Part shown: in pieces, positions 7,975 through 14,417 of the stretch
Layout: the number at the start of each line of letters is the position of its first letter
Numbering within the stretch: the first letter of the stretch is position 1
From: CAZQCI01 sp964592255
GTDB taxonomy: Bacteria > UBA10199 > SBBF01
Direction of reading: 5' to 3'
Assembly (NCBI GenBank): GCA_964592255.1
Contig: CAZQCI010000041.1
Coordinates: 1-16,549 of the forward strand
DNA: 16,549 nucleotides
Notes under the pieces: generated by a model
Seen by the model: only the letters and a program-made list of their open reading frames with translations
What the model was told of the DNA's origin: nothing
The model's database searches: none
Position numbers and translations under genes: made by a program

Positions 7975-8065
7975 AAAAGAGTGTGCTTCCTAAGCGTTCA
8001 AATACACCGCTACTCTGGTTCTAGAAATTAACAAGGTTTACTGGTGAAATTCCGAGAAAATGACA

Positions 8066-8722
8066 CTAACCAAACTCCGATTTCATCAGATAAGTTTTTA
8101 AGACTTCCTTTTTGGTTTTTAAGTAGGGATGAGCTAGCTTCTTTCTCCAGAGTTGCTCTTCGTGATCCATCTGCGTTTCGACGAACTCTCTGAATTGAAG
8201 CATCCTCACCTTCTTTTCCACTCCAAAAAGGCCATAAGTTCTGAAGGGGGTGATAAGGGGGTCAGGTTTTCCGTAAGCGTAAAAGGGATAGCTGCTCCAA
8301 CGGGTATGGCGAACATGCTTTACCATCCCAGCTCTGATCTGATTTCGATAAATGTAACGCTGAACTGTTTGCTCATATTCGTTTTTGTCGATAACAGAGC
8401 AACGAAATCTGTTTTGGAATAAGTGACCTTTCCGTTTGTGGAGCTTATTGAAAGTAAAAGCAAAACGCCAACTGAGGTCGTGCATGAATTTGGATAAATC
8501 AACGGCTTTATCGACCTCCAAAGTTAAATGACAATGGTTACTCATCCATTGATAGCCCGTTAAACGAACTGTAGGGTATTTTTTCAAATAGAGAAGAGTG
8601 ATTTTCTTCCAGAGGTTAAAATGCCCCTGATTTTTAAAATGGAATTCCCCGTTGTTGATTTGCAGGCGGGCATGAATCACACAACCATCGAAAAGATAAT
8701 CTTGTCGATTAATCCGAGACAT
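8066..8722 (-). CDS. REP-associated tyrosine transposase (RAYT), IS200/Y1 family
   Basis: A 218-residue Y1_Tnp-type protein. The HUH metal-binding pair is H63-C64-H65 in MSNHCHLTLEV, with Cys in the usual hydrophobic position. KRKGHLFQNRF (96-106) and QRYIYRNQIRAGMV (121-134) are the conserved GHLFQ-R-F and Y-I-x-x-N-x-x-R-A-G motifs of this family; Tyr123 or Tyr125 is the candidate nucleophile. RAYTs are single-copy relatives of IS200 transposases that nick and move short REP palindromes in single-stranded form. The gene is full length with no frameshift. It is flanked by inverted copies of the repeat found throughout this window. A TATACT -10 box (8739-8744) lies 17 bases before the ATG. 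Activity is inferred from intact motifs. Confidence 0.87.
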   Translation of the reverse strand: MSRINRQDYLFDGCVIHARLQINNGEFHFKNQGHFNLWKKITLLYLKKYPTVRLTGYQWMSNHCHLTLEVDKAVDLSKFMHDLSWRFAFTFNKLHKRKGHLFQNRFRCSVIDKNEYEQTVQRYIYRNQIRAGMVKHVRHTRWSSYPFYAYGKPDPLITPFRTYGLFGVEKKVRMLQFREFVETQMDHEEQLWRKKLAHPYLKTKKEVLKTYLMKSEFG

Positions 8723-8738
8723 GGATAAAACATAGGCA

Positions 8739-8744
8739 AGTATA
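8739..8744 (-). promoter_or_regulatory. candidate -10 box of the RAYT gene
   Basis: TATACT on the minus strand, giving a very short leader before ATG 8722. It sits between GGCA and TGCC arms, a possible operator. No good -35 box is visible. Confidence 0.3.
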
Positions 8745-8838
8745 ATGCCAAAACACAGAATTTAAAATTATTTATAATTTCAAAGACTTAGAAAATGACG
8801 ATTTAATTAGGAAACAAAAACGGTTTGATTTTCGGACT

Positions 8839-8864
8839 CCACCGTCTTAAAAGTATGTGGCACC
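8839..8864 (-). repeat. dispersed repeat, copy 3 (right boundary of the RAYT cassette)
   Basis: Reads GGTGCCACATACTTTTAAG on the minus strand and continues into ACGGTGG. The bases 8839-8860 match 10469-10490 with a single mismatch, so the repeat unit extends beyond the core. Confidence 0.85.
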
Positions 8865-8890
8865 TTTTTCAAACCTGATAACAACTCTTC

Positions 8891-10366
8891 ATGCTCTTAA
8901 CAAATTGCAAAAAAATTCTAGTCACTGGTGCTACTGGTTATGTCGGTGGCCGACTCATTCCCGAGCTTCTCAATCAAGGTTATCAAGTCCGGGCTATAAG
9001 CCGCACTTTGTCAAAACTACAAGCGCGCTCATGGGCCAAGCATCCCAATATGGAATTGATGCAAGCCGATGCTTTGAACGCAAAAGAAATCACCGCCGCT
9101 TGCCAAAACATGGATGCCGCTTATTACCTGGTGCACTCTATGGTTGCGGGCCAAAACGATTTTGCCCAAGCCGATCGTGTGGCAGCACAAAACATGATCG
9201 ATGCAGCCCAAGCCGCATCTTTAAAACGACTGATTTATCTGGGCGGTTTAGGAGATGCGTCTTTGGACTTGAGCCATCATCTGCAATCTCGCAGCGAGGT
9301 CAGCCAAATGCTGGCGCAGGGAAGTGTGCCTACAACGATTTTGCGGGCAGCGATGATCATCGGTTCGGGCAGTGCTTCGTTTGAAATTTTACGCTACTTG
9401 GTCGAACGTTTGCCCGTCATGATCACACCAAAATGGTTGCAAACCCCTTGCCAACCCATCGCCATTCGCAATGTCATTGGCTACCTGACTGGCTGTTTGA
9501 CGCATCCTCAGACGATCGGCAAAACTTTTGATATTGGTGGAAGTGACATTTTGAATTATCGCGAGCTCATGGAAATTTATGCGCAAGAAGCAGGCCTTAG
9601 AAAAAGACTCATCATCCCTGTTCCGGTTTTGACGCCGCGTTTGAGTTCGTATTGGATTCATCTAGTGACACCAGTGCCTGCAGCCATCGCCCAACCGCTC
9701 GCGGAGGGTTTGAAAAATCCAGTCATCTGCCAAGACCAAAGCATTGTCCAAATCATTCCGCAAAAACTTTTGAGCTGTCGGGAAGCTATTTGTTTGGGTC
9801 TGGAGCATTTCAAAAATGACCAAGTCGTTTCGCACTGGACTGATGCCGGACGCATTCCACCTTTCGAAGGTATCTACGAGGGCGATCCTCATTGGTCTGG
9901 CGGGACGGTGTTTAAAGATCAAAGAACCACGGACGTGAAGGCTTCTGCCGAAAAATTGTGGCAAGTCATTTCTGGCATAGGTGGCAAAACGGGATGGTAT
10001 CATGCTAACTGGCTGTGGAGAATTCGCGGCCATTTGGATCGGCTAGTCGGCGGCGTAGGACTTCGGCGTGGCCGCCGAGATTCGCAAGATTTGATGCCGG
10101 GGGACGCGCTAGATTTTTGGCGTGTAGCCGATGTACAAAAAAACAAAACTCTGCTTTTGGTCGCCGAAATGAAACTGCCAGGTACGGCTTTATTAAAATT
10201 TGAAATCTTGCCGGTGGATGCAAATCATTGCCAACTCAGACAAACAGCTTTATTCCAACCCAAAGGCATTTTCGGAATTTTGTATTGGTATGCCGTTTTG
10301 CCGTTTCATGGTTATATTTTTCAAGGAATGATGATGAAGATTAAGGAATTGGCGGCGGCTTCATAA
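8891..10366 (+). CDS. SDR-family NAD(P)-binding oxidoreductase with C-terminal DUF2867
   Basis: A 491-residue two-domain protein. Residues 1-290 are an atypical/extended SDR (NmrA/YbjT-like) Rossmann fold: ILVTGATGYVGGRLIPELL (residues 10-28) holds the dinucleotide loop, and LIYLGGLGD and ILRAAMIIGSGSASFE are typical of this subgroup, which often lacks the classical YxxxK. Residues about 335-491 are DUF2867-like (HWSGGTVFKDQRT, LMPGDALDFWRV, FQPKGIFGILYWYAVLPFH). The fusion is a known architecture; the substrate is unknown, though a quinone- or lipid-related role is often proposed. In-frame stops lie just upstream, so ATG 8891 is the first possible start, yet no Shine-Dalgarno is present and repeat copy 3 ends only 26 bases before, so the native leader may be lost. 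Confidence 0.88.
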   Translation: MLLTNCKKILVTGATGYVGGRLIPELLNQGYQVRAISRTLSKLQARSWAKHPNMELMQADALNAKEITAACQNMDAAYYLVHSMVAGQNDFAQADRVAAQNMIDAAQAASLKRLIYLGGLGDASLDLSHHLQSRSEVSQMLAQGSVPTTILRAAMIIGSGSASFEILRYLVERLPVMITPKWLQTPCQPIAIRNVIGYLTGCLTHPQTIGKTFDIGGSDILNYRELMEIYAQEAGLRKRLIIPVPVLTPRLSSYWIHLVTPVPAAIAQPLAEGLKNPVICQDQSIVQIIPQKLLSCREAICLGLEHFKNDQVVSHWTDAGRIPPFEGIYEGDPHWSGGTVFKDQRTTDVKASAEKLWQVISGIGGKTGWYHANWLWRIRGHLDRLVGGVGLRRGRRDSQDLMPGDALDFWRVADVQKNKTLLLVAEMKLPGTALLKFEILPVDANHCQLRQTALFQPKGIFGILYWYAVLPFHGYIFQGMMMKIKELAAAS

Positions 10367-10373
10367 ATACAAT

Positions 10374-10776
10374 TCAGGAGTTATTCTTTTTTGGATTCAT
10401 CAATTTTTCAGCATGACTCTTGATGAGTCCCTCGTACTTTCGAAAACAGTGCCATATACTTTTTAATACCACCGTCCTAAAAGTATGTGGTGTACATGTG
10501 GCACTGTTTTCTTTTCCCGCATACCAAAACACGGTTGACCCGCACTCGGGGCAAAAATGTCTTTTCACTTGCTTTGAAGTGTCGGCTACTTGAACGAAAC
10601 TCTTGCTTGCGCCGACCAAGTCCGTTGATTTGGTCCGTCTTGAAATAAGCAGACACCCCGAACGCGGAACCCGTACGTTGCTGACACTCATAACAATTAC
10701 AAACCGCAACAAACGCCGGATTTCCTTGAAGCGTGACGCTTAATCGGCCACACGAACATTGAGCTGTTCTTTTCAT
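10374..10776 (-). pseudogene. disrupted GFA/CENP-V-type (glutathione-dependent formaldehyde-activating family) gene
   Basis: The N-terminus CSCGRLSVTLQGNP, then CNCYECQQRTGSAFGVSAYF, is a clear GFA zinc-binding pattern in one frame (from ATG 10776). The continuation GASKSF, then FCPECGSTVFWYAGKEN, is in another frame, so a one-base shift has occurred near 10630-10645. Directly after KEN the sequence runs into a 70-bp palindromic repeat (10442-10511), and beyond it only FRKYEGLIKSHAEKLMNPKK remains before the stop. The expected middle-to-end of a GFA domain is missing, so a deletion accompanied or preceded the repeat. The family coordinates zinc through these cysteines and acts on thiol adducts; this copy is almost certainly inactive. 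Confidence 0.8.
10442..10511. repeat. dispersed repeat, copy 4: palindromic double unit (REPIN-like)
   Basis: The outer arms GAAAACAGTGCCA (10442-10454) and TGGCACTGTTTTC (10499-10511) are perfect reverse complements over 13 bp. Inside, ATACTTTTTA pairs with TAAAAGTAT, apart from one bulged base. Thus two repeat units face each other, one with TATAC instead of CATAC, the other with an extra TGTACATG segment. This is the organisation of REPINs mobilised by RAYTs. Confidence 0.85.
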
Positions 10777-11125
10777 GAAGGTGTTTTTTTAAATGATACT
10801 TTAGTCCGTAGACCTGAGTTGTCAGCGAATTTATAGATTCCCTATGAAAAAGAATCTACTTAAAAAAATCTCTCTCATTCCCGAAACCAAAAAAAATATT
10901 CGAATTATGAATGAAACTAGGGGGAAATCCTGCCTCCATAAAACACCGCAAACCAAAAGTTGTAATAATTTTTTGAAAAATTCATCGTATCTTTCTGTGA
11001 TTTTTCGCCATACATTTTCTCAAAAAAGTAAATTAGCTTTTTGTTCGGCAATTCTTTTAAAAATTTGACAGGGGATAATCTGTAATTTAAAAGTAATAAA
11101 AAACTTTATTGAAAGAGGGGTAAAC
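10777..11125. other. intergenic stretch, no supported gene
   Basis: A 74-codon open frame at 10844-11068 is rich in Lys, Asn and Ser, has no recognisable motif and no good ribosome binding site, and I do not call it. The right end contains the promoter candidate and ribosome binding site of the FG-GAP lipoprotein gene. Confidence 0.6.
11065..11093 (+). promoter_or_regulatory. promoter candidate for the FG-GAP protein gene
   Basis: A perfect TTGACA (11065-11070), a 17-base spacer, then TAAAAG (11088-11093), a weak -10. It lies 32 bases before ATG 11126, which has a GAGGGG ribosome binding site. Confidence 0.4.
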
Positions 11126-12733
11126 ATGGGAACTTTATTTCCAAATCTTAGTTTCATCTTTATCAGTGGGTTCGTTGCTTGTATTGAAACAGGAGTAAAA
11201 GGGTCACCTTCGTCTTCTGATTCTATGGAGGACAGCGCATCAACGGTGAGTACAGACCAAGATGAGGATGGGTATAGTCAACTATCTTGCGATAGTTGGG
11301 ATGAATATATTGCAGATCCAAGCACTCCTGAAAGTGAATTGAATTTAATTTGTGGAGATTGTGACGATACAAATCCTGAAATTTATCCTGACGCTACAGA
11401 AACTTTTAATTGGACTGATGATGATTGTGATGGAGCTATAGATCGGGTTGACCTTGCTGAGGCAAGTGCTCGATTGATTGGGGAAGGTGCATATGATTCT
11501 TCCGGACACTCTGTTGCAGGAGCTGGAGATGTCAATGGCGATGGTTATAGCGATATAATCACTGGAGCTTATTACTATATGAGGGAGGATGGGTATCACC
11601 CAGGAGCCGCTTATCTTGTTTTAGGGCCCGTATATGGCACAACAAGTTTGTCTTATGCAGATGCTAAGTTTGTTGGGGAAGGCATAGATGATAATGCAGG
11701 ATATTCAGTTTCCGGAGCGGGAGATGTCGATAATGACGATTATGATGATCTTATTATTGGCGCAAATGACCCTTACGAATACACAGGAGCGGCCTATCTA
11801 ATCTTAGGTCCGACCAATGATACGATGAGCTTGGGTTCATCTGATGGTAGATTTATTGGCGAGGAGACCATTGATGCTGCTGGTTCTAGTGTTTCTGATG
11901 CGGGGGACGTCAATGGAGATGGATTAGGCGATATGATGATTGGTGCCACTGGTGCCGCTTATCTCCTGTTGGGTCCTAGTACTGGCTCGATGAGTTTATC
12001 AGCCGCGAACTCCCGTTTTTTTAGCGATATAGACAGGACTAATATTTCCGCTTCTGTTTCAACAGCTGGAGATGTAAACGCAGATGGTTTTGACGATGTT
12101 CTCATTGGCAGTTCGGTAAGTTCACCCCAAGTTGAAGATGGGGTTGTTTATCTTGAACTTGGCCCTGTGAACAGTGGTGACAATTATATTTCTGATGCAG
12201 ATATAAAGTTTTCGTTGAGTGATGTTGATGATAGTTATGACTACCTTAGGTATTCAGTCTCAACAGCTGGTGATATGGATGGTGATGGTTCCGATGATGT
12301 CCTTATTGGTTCGAGCGATAGTGTTGTAGGCAGTACCTATGTTTTTCTTGGCCCTATAACAGGTAATCGTGAAACTTTTGCAGCTGATGCCACTTTACTG
12401 GGAGAAGATTATGAAGATCATTCAGGTTGGGCTGTATCGACGGCTGGAGATGTAAATGCAGATGGTCTTGATGATATTATTATAGGAGAAGATAACGTAT
12501 CTGGAGATGGTGCAGCGTATTTGTTGTTAAGTCCTGTCAGTGGCACATTAGAGCTTTCCAATTCTAATGCCATATTTAGTGATGAAGAAAATGGTATCTT
12601 TGCAGGTCCTACTGTTTCTGAAGCGGGAGACGTAAACAGGGATGGTTATGCTGATGTTCTAGTTGGAGACTATTGGTATAGTACCGATACTCTTGGCAGA
12701 GCTGGGGCAACTTATCTCTTGCTTGCTCCTTGA
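11126..12733 (+). CDS. secreted/lipoprotein FG-GAP beta-propeller protein with cysteine-rich metal-binding motif
   Basis: A 535-residue exported protein. The N-terminal hydrophobic segment ends in FVAC (Cys19), a possible lipobox, though the usual basic residues before it are absent. Residues about 44-107 (DQDEDGY, then GDCDDTNPEIYPDATE and DDDCDGAID) match the putative metal-binding motif common in myxobacterial and related surface proteins. From about residue 117 there are seven FG-GAP blades (first AGDVNGDGYSDIITGA, last AGDVNRDGYADVLVGD), enough for exactly one seven-bladed propeller. Several calcium loops are degenerate (DVDNDD, DVNADG, DVNRDG). It is probably a cell-surface binding or adhesion protein. 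The ATG has a GAGGGG ribosome binding site; an upstream in-frame stop excludes an earlier start. Confidence 0.9.
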   Translation: MGTLFPNLSFIFISGFVACIETGVKGSPSSSDSMEDSASTVSTDQDEDGYSQLSCDSWDEYIADPSTPESELNLICGDCDDTNPEIYPDATETFNWTDDDCDGAIDRVDLAEASARLIGEGAYDSSGHSVAGAGDVNGDGYSDIITGAYYYMREDGYHPGAAYLVLGPVYGTTSLSYADAKFVGEGIDDNAGYSVSGAGDVDNDDYDDLIIGANDPYEYTGAAYLILGPTNDTMSLGSSDGRFIGEETIDAAGSSVSDAGDVNGDGLGDMMIGATGAAYLLLGPSTGSMSLSAANSRFFSDIDRTNISASVSTAGDVNADGFDDVLIGSSVSSPQVEDGVVYLELGPVNSGDNYISDADIKFSLSDVDDSYDYLRYSVSTAGDMDGDGSDDVLIGSSDSVVGSTYVFLGPITGNRETFAADATLLGEDYEDHSGWAVSTAGDVNADGLDDIIIGEDNVSGDGAAYLLLSPVSGTLELSNSNAIFSDEENGIFAGPTVSEAGDVNRDGYADVLVGDYWYSTDTLGRAGATYLLLAP

Positions 12734-12817
12734 TAAGAGAACGGAAAAAAAATAGATATTATATTCTCCAATCCATCTTTGATTTTTTTTCTTAACCCGT
12801 GAAGTAAAAAATCAACT

Positions 12818-13051
12818 TTAAGCCCAATCATAATCATGGGTGAAATAATGTTTCAACCACAGATCCAGCGTATTGACGCGCCGGATATTTTGCAGAAGAA
12901 TCACGGCTTCTATGTTGCGCCATTGGGAAGTGCTGGCCAGTTCGGACAAGTGCTTTTCTTGCTCGAACAGTTTGGGCTGATTCATCAGCGACAACAATGC
13001 AGGATGCAAATCCTGATTTAAGGTAATTTGCTTGGAAAAACATTGCCACAT
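12818..13051 (-). CDS. hypothetical protein, probably the C-terminal remnant of a truncated gene
   Basis: The 77-residue frame from ATG 13051 begins inside repeat copy 5 (MWQCF is repeat-derived) and continues as a protein-like sequence, for example LFEQEKHLSELASTSQWRN and AVILLQNIRRVNTLDLWLKHYF, ending in YDWA. The composition looks like genuine coding sequence, with amphipathic helices, but I do not recognise the family. The open frame extends upstream to 13132 through GC-rich sequence with no domain signal. The simplest reading is that the repeat replaced the 5' part of an older gene, leaving its 3' end; whether it is expressed from the repeat's ATG is unknown. It converges on the FG-GAP gene. 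Confidence 0.4.
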   Translation of the reverse strand: MWQCFSKQITLNQDLHPALLSLMNQPKLFEQEKHLSELASTSQWRNIEAVILLQNIRRVNTLDLWLKHYFTHDYDWA

Positions 13052-13073
13052 GTACACCACATACTTTTTAATA
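13043..13073 (+). repeat. dispersed repeat, copy 5
   Basis: Carries the variant with an extra TGTACAC segment between two CCACAT blocks, then ACTTTTTAATAC. The same variant occurs in inverted orientation in the right half of copy 4, so these two copies are the closest relatives. It lies just upstream of the gene at 13131. Confidence 0.8.
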
Positions 13074-13130
13074 CTTGGGGGGCCGGGACTTCGACTTGCT
13101 CCCATCTCCCTCATACGATAGTAGCAGAAC

Positions 13131-13850
13131 ATGAACAGTCGCTTCCAAATTCATGAATTGAAAATCGCCATTCTTGAATGTTTCAATAAAAGCGGGGCCG
13201 AGGAAAAGTTTAACTTCCTCGGCAGAGGCGGATACCCAGGTACTCTTGAAGGACATCTTCATACAACATTTACCCCAGACGAAAAGACATTATCTATTCA
13301 TGCCTTTGATGATCTTGTTCGGAGCCGACATTTGACCAATGACACCTCGAACGTCGTAGGGACAGGAAATTGGTATAAAATTTCAACTGCAGGTAAACGC
13401 GCGGTCCAAACCCAAGCTTTAGATGAGATTGATCTAGCTCTTGATAGAATTGATCCCGGACTGAAAAAACTCCGGTATGGCGCTCATTCTGCCCTGGAAA
13501 GTGACAGCCCCGACTCAATCAGACAGGGTGCCCATTCTATGAGAGAGTTGATTCGTCAGAGCTTGGATAAGGACGCTCCTGATTTGGAAGTTACTGATAA
13601 AACATGGTATTCAAAGCCTTCCGATACGAAACATCCGGTTACCAGGAAACAAAAAATACGTTACGCGATGGAGAAGCGAGGAAAAATCTCAACCTCAGAT
13701 GTTGAAGTGGGCGAAAGCACCATGGACCTACTGGATCAACTATACAACAAACTGTCAGCTGAAGCTCATAAGGACGTTAATCAGGCACATACAGACTTTG
13801 CAGACCTTATCAAGCTGGCCGAAGTCAGTCTCCGTCGAACCTTTTGTTAA
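13131..13850 (+). CDS. candidate pPIWI-associated nuclease-like protein
   Basis: A 239-residue soluble protein. Residues about 1-95 look like a winged-helix unit ending in NWYKISTAGKRAV. Residues 105-239 (GLKKLRYGAHSALESDSPDS, RQGAHSMRELIRQSL, APDLEV, a basic TRKQKIRYAM stretch and LYNKLSAEAHKDVNQAH) resemble, from memory, the predicted pPIWI-associating nuclease families linked to prokaryotic Argonaute/PIWI defence loci, with a HEPN-like helical end. No PIWI gene is in the window. The ATG has no clear ribosome binding site and lies 58 bases after repeat copy 5; copy 6 follows 26 bases after the stop, so the whole gene is bracketed by direct repeats. Family assignment is tentative. Confidence 0.5.
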   Translation: MNSRFQIHELKIAILECFNKSGAEEKFNFLGRGGYPGTLEGHLHTTFTPDEKTLSIHAFDDLVRSRHLTNDTSNVVGTGNWYKISTAGKRAVQTQALDEIDLALDRIDPGLKKLRYGAHSALESDSPDSIRQGAHSMRELIRQSLDKDAPDLEVTDKTWYSKPSDTKHPVTRKQKIRYAMEKRGKISTSDVEVGESTMDLLDQLYNKLSAEAHKDVNQAHTDFADLIKLAEVSLRRTFC

Positions 13851-13871
13851 TCTAAAGTCCTCATTGGAGCC

Positions 13872-14375
13872 CTAGAAAAAACAGTGCCACATACCTTTTA
13901 AAACATCGTTGAATAATTCTGCGCGACAAAAGCTAAGCACGCGCTGATGGACCGCTCGTTCTGACAATAAACTTCTTAAATGATCTGCCATTGATTTAGC
14001 ATCGCGTATAGTTTTTGCAGTTCTCTCAGTTTTTTCAATTAACCCTTCTTCTGTGAATGTAAGACCTTCAAATGCCAATATACTATTGAGTTCTGAGCGT
14101 TTTGATTCAAAATAATCCCTATGTTTAACATGGCGCACAGGGGACATAGCTTTTTGTATGAAGTTACAGATGTTATTTGCACAATGATCAGAATCTTGTT
14201 TTTGCTTTAAAGCTTGAAAAAGACGATGTCGTTTAGTCATTTCTGGAAGGGAATCGTAGATATCACATTCCTTTAAAAATCTTCCGATTTCAGTTCCAGT
14301 CAATCCTGTATCAGTGTCCCCTAAACACGCACTAATTTGCTCTAAAATTTCAGATTTAAAAGAAGGAATGGGCAT
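13872..14375 (-). pseudogene. Ymh-family (TIGR02391-type) protein gene truncated by a repeat
   Basis: Residues 1-157 match the N-terminal part of Ymh-type proteins found in phage and defence contexts: ISACLGDTDTGLTGTEIGRF, then TKRHRLFQAL, FIQKAMSPVRHV, RSELNSILAFEGL and VLSFCRAELFND. In the full family this last motif leads into a helical HEPN-like C-terminal domain of roughly another 100 residues. Here the reading frame passes straight into repeat copy 6 after Asp157 and stops ten residues later, so the C-terminal domain is gone. The gene lies 42 bases downstream of the 458-residue gene on the same strand, most likely one operon. A weak AAGAG ribosome binding site lies within a CTCTT/AAGAG hairpin before the ATG. 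Family full-length figures are from memory. Confidence 0.75.
13877..13900 (+). repeat. dispersed repeat, copy 6
   Basis: AAAACAGTGCCACATACC followed by TTTTA. Read on the minus strand it supplies the final codons (LKGMWHCFF) and stop of the truncated Ymh gene. Confidence 0.85.
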
Positions 14376-14417
14376 TTTATTGTCTCTTCATAAGAGTTTT
14401 TGAAATCAGATAACCTC

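Larger units (their letters stand above)
7729..8065. other. non-coding stretch with two repeat copies and a promoter candidate
   Basis: No convincing gene. It holds repeat copies 1 and 2 and a plus-strand sigma70-type promoter candidate (7946-7974). The sequence after the promoter (about 7980-8060) has no protein frame of note and could be untranslated RNA. Confidence 0.6.

Noticed and set aside
8030..8060. GGTGAAATTCC, reminiscent of a cobalamin riboswitch element
   Set aside because: The other conserved blocks of that riboswitch are absent and no transport or cobalamin gene follows.
8857..9384. 175-codon frame overlapping the start of the SDR gene
   Set aside because: It lies in another frame of a clearly coding SDR sequence and has no domain features.
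10844..11068. 74-codon plus-strand frame between the GFA remnant and the FG-GAP gene
   Set aside because: Low-complexity Lys/Asn/Ser composition, no ribosome binding site, no recognisable domain.
13074..13130. GC-rich segment whose minus strand ends like a tRNA or tmRNA 3' end
   Set aside because: No acceptor partner, no anticodon or T-arm consensus could be assembled.
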